18,210 nt of DNA from Chromera velia. Its lineage: Eukaryota; Sar; Chromeraceae. Position 1 is the first letter of the stretch. Every line of letters begins with the position of its first letter. The translations under genes and the position numbers were made by a program. The stretch is taken from contig JAHBMJ010002499.1 in assembly GCA_018398765.1 (NCBI GenBank), positions 1-18,210 on the forward strand, in the 5' to 3' direction. Shown one piece after another: positions 1-7,534 of this stretch. The notes beneath the pieces are model-generated. The model searched no databases and was not told where the DNA came from. It was given only the letters and a program-made list of their open reading frames with translations.

Positions 1-1634
1 CGGTGGCGGTGTGTCCGGAGGGGGGGGAGGCGGGGGTTTGGGGTCCTGCGCGGGGAAGGGGAAGGCTCATCTTTGGGCCAGGCAGCGCCCCGGAAAACCG
101 GCGCGACCCGCCAGAAACTGAAACCGAAAGTACCGGAGCAGCAGCAGCAGCGGCGGCGGCGGCATTGGCTGCTTGAGAAGCTTCCTTCGTTATGGGTGAG
201 CTGAGTTTGCGGGGGGCTTTTGCCTAATTGGCTGAGCTGATCTTCTCTGCTCCCGAGCCTGTTGTCTGCTCTTGGGACTGTTGATGACTTCTCTGTCTCT
301 GTCTGGGTGGTGCTCTGCTCGTACGGACTCTTCTTTTTTTCTTTCCATCATCGCCACATGATTGCAATATCGGACTGCATGCCGGGATAAGAGAGAGACT
401 TTTCTTTCAAAAAAGGATGATGGATGGAGGCAACGGAGGGAGGGAGGGAATTCATGGTCGAAGATCCACCCCATTGCTGGCAGGAGGTGACGCACCTTGC
501 TGTTCCTCCCAATCTTCTGACTGAAGTAAGTAGACTTTTCTGCATGTTCAGGGAGGGAGCTTTTCTGGTTGATGCTGTGTTTTATGCTGCATGCGTTGCT
601 TGCATCAGCGCACGCGAGAGAGAAAGAAAGTTTCCAAGCTGCCATTTGCTTAGCGATTTGCTGGTGGGGGACCCGTCAAAAGAAAACCCCCGAGGGAAAA
701 GAAAAGAAAAGAAAGGGAATGCTATGAACCAACACATGACATGAAAGGCAAGACATGACAACATCATATGAGTACAGAAAGTGACGGCATACAATGACAA
801 ACCAGCTTTTCACTTTGCCTTCACAACTCTTTCATTTCCTTCTTCTTGTACTCTTTGACAACACCCACAGCAGCGAAGCACAGTCCTGTATGCTCTCTCT
901 CGCTCCTTTTGGTGAACTCTCTCAAAAGCCCAGCGTCTGTTCTTTCTTCTTGAAAATGAATGGAAAGATCAAAGGAAGTCCTGTAGAGGCATGAACACTG
1001 ATCCGTCTCAGACAGTATGTTTCCTCCTCTCACAGCTGAGAACAGGTATTCAAAATAGCGCATCTCCCTTTTTAAGCACCAAAATCACGGTGCGAATATG
1101 CCCGACGAGACAGTTTCCCTGTAGCTTTCTCAGACAGACAGACCGACAGACAGACAGACAGACAGACACCTGTGAAGAACCTCCCTCCGCAAACCCAACC
1201 GGACCTCGAGAGACATCTCAGAGTTCCTTCCTAAATCCCAAACCCGACCCCCTTTTCCAATAGCCAAGATGGCACACTCAAGATGTATGCAGGTAATTTA
1301 AGGAGAAAAGAAGACAGAAAGAAAGAAAGAGACGTTCAAGGATCAGTCGAGCAGGGCAGTCTCAAAAGACCAAGGGAAACAAAACAAGTACATGTATGTG
1401 AGTGCATCTTGGGACGAGATCTCCCATGCTTCCCCCCCCCCGTGTTTTCCTCCTTCCATGCTCCAACATATTTCAGTCCGTTGCGTGCATGGCGCAATGA
1501 AGACACAGAGGGAGAGGAAGGACGGAAAGAGAGCGATGCGGACTCAAAACAGATTCACGGGTCGATTTCTCCTTCATCTTCCTCCAGCTTGAGGGAGGAA
1601 CGACATGATGCATTCCCTCCAGTCCTTCTCTCTT

Positions 1635-1674
<40 letters not shown>

Positions 1675-2579
1675 CACCGGAGGGAGCCGGGAGGACTCTT
1701 GAGTGTGTATGTGTGTGTGTGTGTTTGTCTATGGGACACAGCCGCAATCCACAGTGAGAGATCAGACAAGCCAGAGGTTCAAAGGAGGGCAAAGCAGCGA
1801 GGATGTGAGAGGCGAGGCCGGTCTGCTCCTTTCATTTCCCCCTTTCACAATGTCCGTGTCCGTTGTGCATTCCGCTGACACGCTTCTCTTCTCTTCTCTT
1901 CGGTCAAGAACAAGAAAAATCAAAAAGCATCAATTCATCAAAGACGAAGCAAGCAGAAACATAAAAGAAGAGAGAGAATCCTTCGGCCCCCCTCACTCCT
2001 CTTCCCTTGCCCCCCCGTCGCACTTTTCATGCAGAGAGAGACAAGTCACGGTGACAGAGAAAAGAATTTTTTCCCCCCCAATCGCAGTGCGCATCCAGAA
2101 GGACGAGGGCACGCTCGCCTCTCCACATAGCTGCTTGTGCTGCTGCTGAGCTTTGCTTTCTGGGGATCGGGACGTTCGACTCTCTCCCTGCGATCCAATT
2201 CTCCCCTCACCACCCAATTGTGGACGTTTCGCAGGGCCTCGTGGCCCTGTCGAAATCTCTTCGGCATCTGTCGGACACCTGGATCCCTGCTAGACAGACG
2301 AGACAGAAACTCGTCCATAAAGTGGACGCAATTTCTCTCATACACGTCGTACGACTCCGTGTGATAGCCTTCGTCGTACAACGTGTCGAGAATGTCCATG
2401 ATCTCTCGTGGAGAGAGAGATGTCGCCCCCGCCTCTACTTCTAAGACGACCTTACCGTACTCTGCACTGCTCCGTACAGGGATGTACGTGATCCCCCCCG
2501 AAGAAACCAAGCCCTCCAGTCTCCCTCTCGCCCCGAACTGCCACTCTATTCCGTCGATTTCGACAGAAAGATGGTATGC
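1..2579. repeat. Segmental repeat block A (left copy, cut by window start)
   Basis: This block aligns in the same orientation with 14503-17069, with a constant offset of about 14.5 kb apart from small indels. It holds the last ~530 bp of the PPPDE gene (2046-2579). The rest is non-coding DNA with a GCA/GCG run (138-164), an ACAG run (about 1132-1168), a CT run (about 1639-1673) and a GT run (about 1703-1727). A lacks a 15-bp stretch that copies B and C share (around 1334), so B and C may be closer to each other. Similarity to B stops at 2579, beside a run of eight C inside the gene. The left end is unknown because the window begins inside the block. Confidence 0.95.
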
Positions 2580-4316
2580 CCCCCCCGCATTGCTGTTGCA
2601 TGCCCTCAACGCACTGTTCAACAATCTTGCGATGCTGTGGACGTTGTAGACGAGGATGCGAACGGGGCGGGGGAGAGAGCAGGCAGGGATGGAGACGGAG
2701 GGGGCTGAGGATGCAAGATCGACTAAGTTTTCCATCGGCGGATTCTGTACAAGGGAGGAGAGGTCCTGCTGATGGAGGCGTGACTTCCCCCCCCCCTCTT
2801 GGGACGAGGTCCTGCTTCCCTCCTTCTGAGCTTGGGGGGACTGGCCATCACATTCCATCTCCTTGTGTGCGTTCGCAAAGAAAGCAGAGACGGAGGACGG
2901 GAGTTTGGAGACAACCGACCCCACACTTGAGAAGAACCGGCAGGTAGACTGATAAACAGAGGAAGAGGCAGGGTAGGCGTCTGATGAGATTTGAGAGGGG
3001 GAAAAGACGGCAGGCGGGTTGGCAGTTTTGCTGTTGCTGCTGCTGCCACTGCTGTTTTGCAGTTGGTTCCTCCTGTCGGCAGTCTCGACATTGGTGCTCT
3101 CACCCTTCCCTGTGCCCTCCCCCTTGCCGTTGTTCTGCTTCTGAAGTACCTGTGAGGGACTGTCTGATTTGGATGCTGGTTGAGCACCCACAGACACCGG
3201 GGCTGAAGCCCGATAAACAGAGGAAGAGGCAGGGTGGGCGTCTAATGAGATTTGAGAGGGGGAAAAGACGGCAGGCGGGTTGGCAGTTTTGCTGTTGCTG
3301 CTGCTGCCGCTGCTGTTTTGTAGTTGGTTCCTCCTGTCGGCAGTCTCGACATTGGTGCTCTCACCCTTCCCTGTGCCCTCCTCCTTCTCGTTGTTCTGCT
3401 TCTGAGGTACCTGTGAGGGACTGTCTGATTTGGATGCTGGCTGAGCACCCACAGACGTGCCGCCAATTATGCTGACTTGACTGGAGACAAAGACAGAGAA
3501 GTCGGAAAACCCGGCGGCGACTGTGGAAAAAACCCGGCGGGCACGTGCCGACACAGTTGAGGATTCTTGCTTCTGTGCAGGTGCCGGCGGTGCGTGTGTA
3601 AGAGGATCGGAGACGAGAATGGACGGGGCGGGGGCGGACACGCCTGCAGCCTTCTCTGCTGCTCTGCATCTTTTGGTGTTGTTGGACGGCCGTGTGGGGG
3701 TTTCTCCCTGCCTCGTCTCTGTCTTTGGTCCTTCTTTCTCATGGGGGTCTGCTGCCATCTCCTGCTCGGCGGCTGCTTGGCAGACCTTCAGGTGGGCCTC
3801 GACTTCTGAGAGCCTCACTCTTTGACCGCAGTGGAAACACCCCACGCATTCGCAGTCGGTGGGGCACGGGGAGGAGGGGTCCTCGGGACGGGAGCGGGGA
3901 GGGGAGTCGGTGACGGAGAGATGAGGAATGCCAGGAGGCGGTTTGAATTCTTCCGCCCTTTCCCTTTCCCTTTCGGGACTGCAGAGTACTAGACTTTGGC
4001 TAGGGCCTCTCCCTCGAAGGCAAGTCGGACTCCACCCCAACTCAGTGGCAACGGTGGAGGGCGTGGGTCTCAAAGTGTGAGGGGGCGCAAAAGAAAAGAG
4101 AAGGGTGGGGGATTCTAGTTGTCGTCTGTCGTTCCGACACTGGGGGGTGGACGCTTCCCCCCGCTCCCGCACTTCAGCAGGGGTGGCAGGGGAAGCCTTC
4201 GGGAGGGACGGCAGTGGCTGCAGTTCACTTTTCCCCTTGTCCTCTACGTCTGGAACCTCGGTCGTTTCACCCTCAGCTTCACAGTGGCAGAAGCTTTCCA
4301 CCAGGGGGTCCTGCAT
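2046..4316 (-). CDS. PPPDE-family (DeSI-like) cysteine isopeptidase with C2HC/UBZ4-like zinc finger
   Basis: The predicted protein is 756 aa from the Met codon at 4314-4316. The C-terminal domain (about residues 552-680) matches the PPPDE fold of deSUMOylating or deubiquitinating isopeptidases. It starts with VRILVYN, then has catalytic His582 in AYHLSVEI (codon 2571-2573), followed by EWQFG, a GAT turn, and catalytic Cys663 in YERNCVHF (codon 2328-2330). The family cleaves isopeptide bonds between a Ub-like modifier and lysine. Residues 160-179 form C-x2-C-x11-H-x3-C (C160, C163, H175, C179), the spacing of UBZ4 ubiquitin-binding fingers, although the usual Asp after HL is Lys here. Residues ~287-456 are two 87-aa Ser/Asn/Gly-rich repeats flanked by similar hydrophobic segments. 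The frame is open to an upstream ATG at 4553, which would add 79 residues with a hydrophobic stretch. I prefer 4316 because a TATA box lies inside that extension and its composition is UTR-like. No intron is needed, though the 3' end could be spliced. The protein is far longer than DeSI-1 (~170 aa). The fold call is strong; the substrate is unknown. Confidence 0.9.
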   Translation of the reverse strand: MQDPLVESFCHCEAEGETTEVPDVEDKGKSELQPLPSLPKASPATPAEVRERGEASTPQCRNDRRQLESPTLLFSFAPPHTLRPTPSTVATELGWSPTCLRGRGPSQSLVLCSPERERERAEEFKPPPGIPHLSVTDSPPRSRPEDPSSPCPTDCECVGCFHCGQRVRLSEVEAHLKVCQAAAEQEMAADPHEKEGPKTETRQGETPTRPSNNTKRCRAAEKAAGVSAPAPSILVSDPLTHAPPAPAQKQESSTVSARARRVFSTVAAGFSDFSVFVSSQVSIIGGTSVGAQPASKSDSPSQVPQKQNNEKEEGTGKGESTNVETADRRNQLQNSSGSSSNSKTANPPAVFSPSQISLDAHPASSSVYRASAPVSVGAQPASKSDSPSQVLQKQNNGKGEGTGKGESTNVETADRRNQLQNSSGSSSNSKTANPPAVFSPSQISSDAYPASSSVYQSTCRFFSSVGSVVSKLPSSVSAFFANAHKEMECDGQSPQAQKEGSRTSSQEGGGKSRLHQQDLSSLVQNPPMENLVDLASSAPSVSIPACSLPRPVRILVYNVHSIARLLNSALRACNSNAGGAYHLSVEIDGIEWQFGARGRLEGLVSSGGITYIPVRSSAEYGKVVLEVEAGATSLSPREIMDILDTLYDEGYHTESYDVYERNCVHFMDEFLSRLSSRDPGVRQMPKRFRQGHEALRNVHNWVVRGELDRRERVERPDPQKAKLSSSTSSYVERRACPRPSGCALRLGGKKFFSLSP
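2951..3456 (-). repeat. Two in-frame 261-bp tandem repeats inside the PPPDE gene
   Basis: Copies at 2951-3195 and 3212-3456 are nearly identical 245-bp units joined by a 16-bp link, giving a period of 261 bp or exactly 87 codons, so the frame is kept. Each unit codes for a low-complexity linker beginning SVGAQPASKSDSPSQV, continuing through a Lys/Gly/Glu stretch and a Ser/Asn-rich stretch, and ending near PASSSVY. The few nucleotide differences suggest a recent duplication. Confidence 0.95.
3780..3839 (-). other. C2HC zinc-finger coding segment, UBZ4-like spacing
   Basis: Codons for Cys at 3837-3839 and 3828-3830, His at 3792-3794 and Cys at 3780-3782 give C-x2-C-x11-H-x3-C. RAD18-type UBZ4 fingers have the same spacing and a similar ending (HL-x2-C). 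The UBZ4 Asp that contacts ubiquitin is replaced by Lys, so ubiquitin binding is plausible but not shown. A generic C2HC finger is the alternative. Extra cysteines lie just before it (C-x3-C-x-C). Confidence 0.7.
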
Positions 4317-4496
4317 GCTCGCACGGATGGATGGAAAAGACAGAAAGAAGGGTTGGTCAGGGAAACGATCGGATGAACGGAATTTCCCATACGAAGGGAA
4401 GAAGATGAGTGTGGCAAAAGTGAACACGCAAAGCGAAAAAAAGAGAAGTAAACACACACAGACACGCAGAACCAAAAAGAGAAAAGTGCGGGTGCA

Positions 4497-4504
4497 TATA
4501 TATA
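4497..4504 (-). promoter_or_regulatory. Candidate TATA box of the PPPDE gene
   Basis: TATATATA lies about 180 bp upstream of the chosen ATG at 4316. A start about 30 bp downstream would leave a 5' UTR of roughly 150 nt. Its place inside the longest reading frame argues against the ATG at 4553. The surrounding sequence is purine-rich on the plus strand. This is an inference from sequence only. Confidence 0.4.
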
Positions 4505-4617
4505 CATGCATACACGCAGACAGACTGACTGGCTTGCAGCTGATCCCCGACATCTCTGGAGTTCTTTGTCCCTTCTCTCCTTCCCTCCTCGTGTCTGCAA
4601 GTAACCAGAGAGAGAAG

Positions 4618-4632
4618 GGGGGGAGGGAGGGA
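4618..4632 (+). other. G-run cluster (possible G-quadruplex) upstream of the PPPDE promoter
   Basis: A run of at least seven G is followed by GGG runs separated by single A residues, enough for four G-tracts on the plus strand. It lies about 115 bp upstream of the TATA candidate, on the strand that is template for the gene. Such clusters are also common simply in purine-rich microsatellites. Confidence 0.3.
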
Positions 4633-4847
4633 GAGAGTGACAGAGAGCAGAACGATCGAATCGAAGCGACGAGATTGCAGACGACAACAAAACAACAATA
4701 CAGCCCAAACTCTTCTTTTATCGCATCAACAAGGCGACTCTCTCAATCACTTCATGTCAGACGTACAGGCGCAGAAGGACGGCAAGAACCCACCACCCCC
4801 CTTTAATTTGAGGTACACCCCCATGCAACCCTGTCTGTCGAAGCCAA

Positions 4848-5480
4848 TCACAACGCAACGATCAGTCCAATCCAAAACCCAGACAACTGACCGGAGAGCT
4901 TTAGCTCTTCCATTGATGCGCTGCCTGCCGCTGAGGCCCCTTCAGTTCCTGCCTCTTGATATTGTATAGATTCACCAGTGCCCCCCCCATTCCCAGAGTC
5001 TCCCGCATAAAGGGGGCCTTTGCCTCCAAGCACCGCCGGTGCCTGCACCATCTGCCAGTTGTTGTGCAGCAAGTCTTGATGTTGTTGTCCAACATTTGAG
5101 GCTGTTTTTGTAGACAAACAAGTCATTCTGCTGTTTTTGTGGTCATATCTCATCTCTCCCAAAGCACCGCGACAACCCATGCAGATATTTAAAGCAGCTG
5201 CATCACGAAGAAAGGCAGCTTCAGCCCACGGAGGGACGTCCAATCGAGAAGCTGCATTTGCGACTGTCACTCCCTCCTGAAAACGTCCAGGCAAGGAGAA
5301 ACAACGGGGTTGGGTCAACCCTGCAACTGCATCTGTTGTTTCATCAAGTTGTATATTGTAATTCTTAGGAAGTTTGTTGAAAATTGAAGAGCGATCAGAT
5401 CCACGTCCACTCGGGGACGATACACGCTTGGGTAAATAAACTCCGCGAGGACTTGAGGCAACGAAACGTGTGTTACCCAT
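4848..5480 (-). CDS. Unrecognised 210-aa open reading frame
   Basis: An ATG-started frame (MGNTRF...) runs 210 codons to a stop at 4848, on the same strand as the PPPDE gene and about 530 bp upstream of its start codon. The composition looks protein-like and differs from the repeat-type frames around it: a basic/Ser-rich N-terminus (residues 1-35), a central part with IFNKLPKNYNIQL (about 33-45), a CMGCRG motif near residues 100-105, a Gly-rich stretch, and a hydrophobic C-terminus ending GFWIGLIVAL. LPKNYN resembles the start of the DPH1/DPH2 radical-SAM family, but nothing else of that family is visible, so I assign no function. It could be a single-exon gene, an exon of a larger gene, or chance. 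An inverted-repeat TATA-like site lies about 215 bp upstream (around 5697-5704, minus reading). Confidence 0.4.
   Translation of the reverse strand: MGNTRFVASSPRGVYLPKRVSSPSGRGSDRSSIFNKLPKNYNIQLDETTDAVAGLTQPRCFSLPGRFQEGVTVANAASRLDVPPWAEAAFLRDAAALNICMGCRGALGEMRYDHKNSRMTCLSTKTASNVGQQHQDLLHNNWQMVQAPAVLGGKGPLYAGDSGNGGGTGESIQYQEAGTEGASAAGSASMEELKLSGQLSGFWIGLIVAL
4970..4990. other. Homopolymer C run inside the 210-aa frame
   Basis: A run of C at about 4981-4988 codes for Gly in the minus-strand frame (GNGGG). Such runs are prone to slippage or assembly error, so the C-terminal ~40 residues of this frame rest on its exact length. Confidence 0.4.
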
Positions 5481-5696
5481 GTTGTTTAGTACAATTTCTG
5501 CTTTTGATCTTTACAGGTTTTTTTCAAAAGAAGAGAACTTGCATCTCAGCAAGTACGAGCAGCCGTATCAGAACGGACGCCTTTTGCTTGGAATGAAGTT
5601 TCCACAAAGCTGCGAAGGAAAAGATCCCTCCCTCTCTACTTCTAACACAAGTGCAGTACGCGTATAGTGCGGTACATACCTATACAGCTATACAGC

Positions 5697-5723
5697 TATA
5701 TAAGCCCCTGCCCTTGAATTTTG
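5697..5723 (+). repeat. Left 27-bp inverted-repeat arm
   Basis: This arm pairs with 6584-6610 with 2 mismatches. It begins TATATAAGCC and ends GAATTTTG. Immediately to its left is a short tandem repeat of tatacagc. Confidence 0.75.
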
Positions 5724-5817
5724 TATGCACGATTTGACTGTAGCTCTGTATTGATCCATTTTTTTTTAATTTTTTTTTTTTTGGTCCTATTGATTTTGCC
5801 TTATAAGAGTATTGTCA

Positions 5818-5834
5818 CGCGCGCGGTGCGCGCG
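5818..5834. other. GC-rich perfect hairpin
   Basis: Seven-base arms of alternating CG (5818-5824 and 5828-5834) flank a GGT loop. It sits just after long T runs (5760-5782), at the sharp AT-to-GC switch inside the candidate mobile element. Confidence 0.6.
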
Positions 5835-5957
5835 AAAACGACGCAAAAAAAAGCGTAATTTATGGTCTAACAACCCAGCCGTGCGCGGCCCAAGCCGTCT
5901 CCGCGGCCACTATGAAGGGGGGCATCTCGCGACTTTTTTTTTTCCTTCGAAAAACCG

Positions 5958-5994
5958 AATTACCGGCATGCACCTCAATCATCAATTACCGGCA
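5958..5994. repeat. Short direct repeat AATTACCGGCA, 26-bp period
   Basis: The 11-mer occurs at 5958-5968 and 5984-5994 inside the inverted-repeat-bounded element. Sub-terminal direct repeats of this kind can be transposase-binding sites, but two copies are weak evidence. Confidence 0.4.
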
Positions 5995-6190
5995 GGGGGG
6001 CATCTTTTTGCCGCGCCTGCCTCTGGTCCCCGCGGCTATAGAATAAAGAAAATGGTGCCCCGCCCGCCTCAATCAGTCGCTATTTTCACTTCAGCCGCTC
6101 ATTGTAAACAGCTGTTCCAGTAAAGGATCAGACGTCTTATCATTCAAAAAAATTGAAAGTATGTGCACAGCTGGACCATCAAGCTGCTGA

Positions 6191-6529
6191 TTCAAGCAGG
6201 CTAACAAAGCAATCAAAACAGAAATTCGAACTATTTTTGGAAATTGCTATGAGCATTGTGGTGCTTCTGGCCTTCTTAATCTTCCTGGTGAGCGCAACCC
6301 ATACGATATGCATCACAACAACTATCGTCTGGGCACCCACCGAAAGTTTTCCCTCGGGAAGATCACAGTGAAAAAAATTGGGTACGGAAATGAAGACCAG
6401 TGGATCGATACTGTTTTTGACACCAATCACCCAGATGATGTTGAATTGATCTGTCAATATTGCCATCATATGGATTATCATGTGCACAAGCACGATACCT
6501 ACCGACATGCACCTACAGAGCCTGCTTAG
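6191..6529 (+). CDS. Unrecognised Cys/His-rich reading frame within the candidate element
   Basis: The frame is open from just after a stop at 6188-6190 to the stop at 6527-6529, 112 codons in all, with a first ATG at 6308 (73 aa). It reads as a real protein domain: NPYDMHHNNYRLGTHRKF, then a Lys-rich segment, GYGNEDQWIDTVF, DDVELICQYC, and a His-rich tail. The CxxC followed by several His residues could bind a metal. The absence of an upstream ATG suggests an internal or terminal exon, or a decayed transposon gene. I do not recognise the family. The first part overlaps another frame (6153-6371) that would give a hydrophobic segment; both cannot be real. Confidence 0.4.
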   Translation, partial: FKQANKAIKTEIRTIFGNCYEHCGASGLLNLPGERNPYDMHHNNYRLGTHRKFSLGKITVKKIGYGNEDQWIDTVFDTNHPDDVELICQYCHHMDYHVHKHDTYRHAPTEPA

Positions 6530-6583
6530 TACAAAGCCTAACTTCAAAATTTTATCATCAAAATTTTATATATTTTGACTGTG

Positions 6584-6610
6584 CAAAATTTAAGGGCAGA
6601 GGCTTATATA
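6584..6610 (-). repeat. Right 27-bp inverted-repeat arm
   Basis: This is the reverse complement of 5697-5723 with two substitutions. It is followed on its outer side by an agctatac motif like that on the outer side of the left arm. Confidence 0.75.
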
Positions 6611-6720
6611 CAGCTATACATCTGACGCACTCTGTGCGAATGGCCCGGAAAGCGAAATTAACTTTGGAATGCATGAGTCGGAAGTGGTCAAGTTTTGTTA
6701 AGTGCCCTCTCAGCGATATT

Positions 6721-6790
6721 TCCGGGGTATGCATACCTCCGACCTAGGGCGCCATCCAGAGCGCCATCCAGAGCGCCACCCTAGAGCACC
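6721..6790. repeat. Imperfect palindrome followed by 12-bp tandem repeats
   Basis: Positions 6721-6742 form a 22-bp near-palindrome with a perfect 12-bp core GGTATGCATACC at 6726-6737. From 6749 the unit GCGCCATCCAGA occurs twice exactly, then a third time with an insertion, ending near 6790. It lies shortly outside the right inverted-repeat arm. Confidence 0.6.
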
Positions 6791-7430
6791 CTTGGCCATC
6801 TCCATTAACTCACTGCCGTCCTCAACTACAACGTCCTCTTCTGGTAGGCAGTGAGGATGACAGCGGATGATCTACAAGCACTGACCACGCGACTGGCCAT
6901 GGTTAATGGAAACATATTCATAAGGAAAGCGAGAAAAAGAAGGTGATCGAAGTTTGTAGTTAAGTGATTAGTCAAGTGAGAGAGACGTGCCTCCCCAGCC
7001 GTCTCCTGCAAATTTCACGAAGAAAGCAAATTAAACACTCCCAGAACTTGATCTACAATGTGTTTTGGCGTATTTCTTATAGTTGTCTACTCAAGAGTGT
7101 CTCTAGGTGGCGGTATTACGCATATGTACGGGGCAATTTTCGCTTAGTACCTCCATGCCCTTTGCTCCTTCCAGTTTCATGATATAATGAGACCTACCGG
7201 ACTTTAACATCATTTCGGACTTTGAAATATAGGAATAACATAGGGTGTTCTATTGTATTTAATCGTTGTTTATAAGCTTTTAAATTTAATAAACATTCTT
7301 TAAAACGTGATTCTTTTAAAACAAAAGATAAAACAAAGAATTGAAGCTAGTTGTATCAATGTTAGATCATAGCTATATTTTAGTAACCATAATAGTAGGT
7401 ATATTTTAGTAACCATAAAAAAAAAATTCG
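6791..7430. other. AT-rich spacer with no gene seen
   Basis: No convincing coding frame is present. A weak hairpin has arms CTCACTGCC (6808-6816) and GGCAGTGAG (about 6846-6854). From about 6950 the DNA becomes AT-rich, and it ends in an A run (7417-7426), followed by an abrupt return to GC-rich sequence. That would fit the poly-A tail of a retroposed fragment inserted in the plus sense, but no flanking duplication was identified. Confidence 0.4.
7374..7417. repeat. 18-bp direct repeat, 26-bp period
   Basis: TATATTTTAGTAACCATA occurs at 7374-7391 and 7400-7417, directly before the A run. Confidence 0.75.
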
Positions 7431-7534
7431 TCGAGATGGAGGCTCGGGCTCGGAAAGAAGGGATCAGCAGTGTGAGCACCCGTTATCTGGAGTACCATTT
7501 CGGCAGAGCTTCGTCCGGCTTACTGACACAATAG

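Larger units (their letters stand above)
5697..6610. mobile_element. Candidate DNA element bounded by 27-bp inverted repeats
   Basis: Positions 5697-5723 and 6584-6610 are inverted copies matching at 25 of 27 bases, with TATATAAG at the outer end of each. The 914-bp interval between differs from its surroundings: GC-rich palindromic sequence (5815-6060), then a reading frame (6191-6529), then AT-rich DNA. This is what a short DNA transposon with terminal inverted repeats looks like. I could not fix a target-site duplication, and the outer flanks (tatacagc repeats on the left) keep partial similarity, so the true ends may lie further out. An alternative is an inverted duplication of a promoter region, since both arms carry an outward-reading TATA-like motif. 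Confidence 0.45.

Noticed and set aside
190-645. Minus-strand frame of 151 codons, with a matching frame in block B (14692-15048)
   Set aside because: The frame is shared only because the block is a recent duplicate. The differences between copies mostly change residues (R/H, H/Y, A/V, R/G, P/L, N/S), the B copy lacks the same start, and block C deletes most of it. No motif is recognised.
1283-2149. Plus-strand frames across the CT/GT microsatellites, also in C (13276-14077) and B (16197-16544)
   Set aside because: They are driven by repeat runs (SLSLSL, CVCVC) and change residues freely between copies; they also lie antisense to or downstream of the protease gene.
2984-3475. Plus-strand Cys-rich frame with duplicated CCCCCC runs
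   Set aside because: Shadow of the in-frame 87-aa duplication of the protease gene on the other strand; the Cys runs are antisense Ser/Asn/Gly codons.
4317-4553. N-terminal extension of the PPPDE protein by 79 residues from the ATG at 4553
   Set aside because: The extension covers a TATA box and purine/pyrimidine-biased DNA. The hydrophobic stretch it encodes looks like translated low-complexity sequence. It cannot be fully excluded without transcript data.
4105-4806. 233-codon plus-strand frame
   Set aside because: It lies antisense to the 5' half of the PPPDE gene and its promoter, with no domain and a Lys/Arg-rich tail from purine repeats.
5812-6123. Plus-strand frame with a basic RKRRKKKRN stretch
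   Set aside because: It starts at TTG, is dominated by CG-palindromic and A/T-run DNA, and has no domain; the basic patch comes from A runs.
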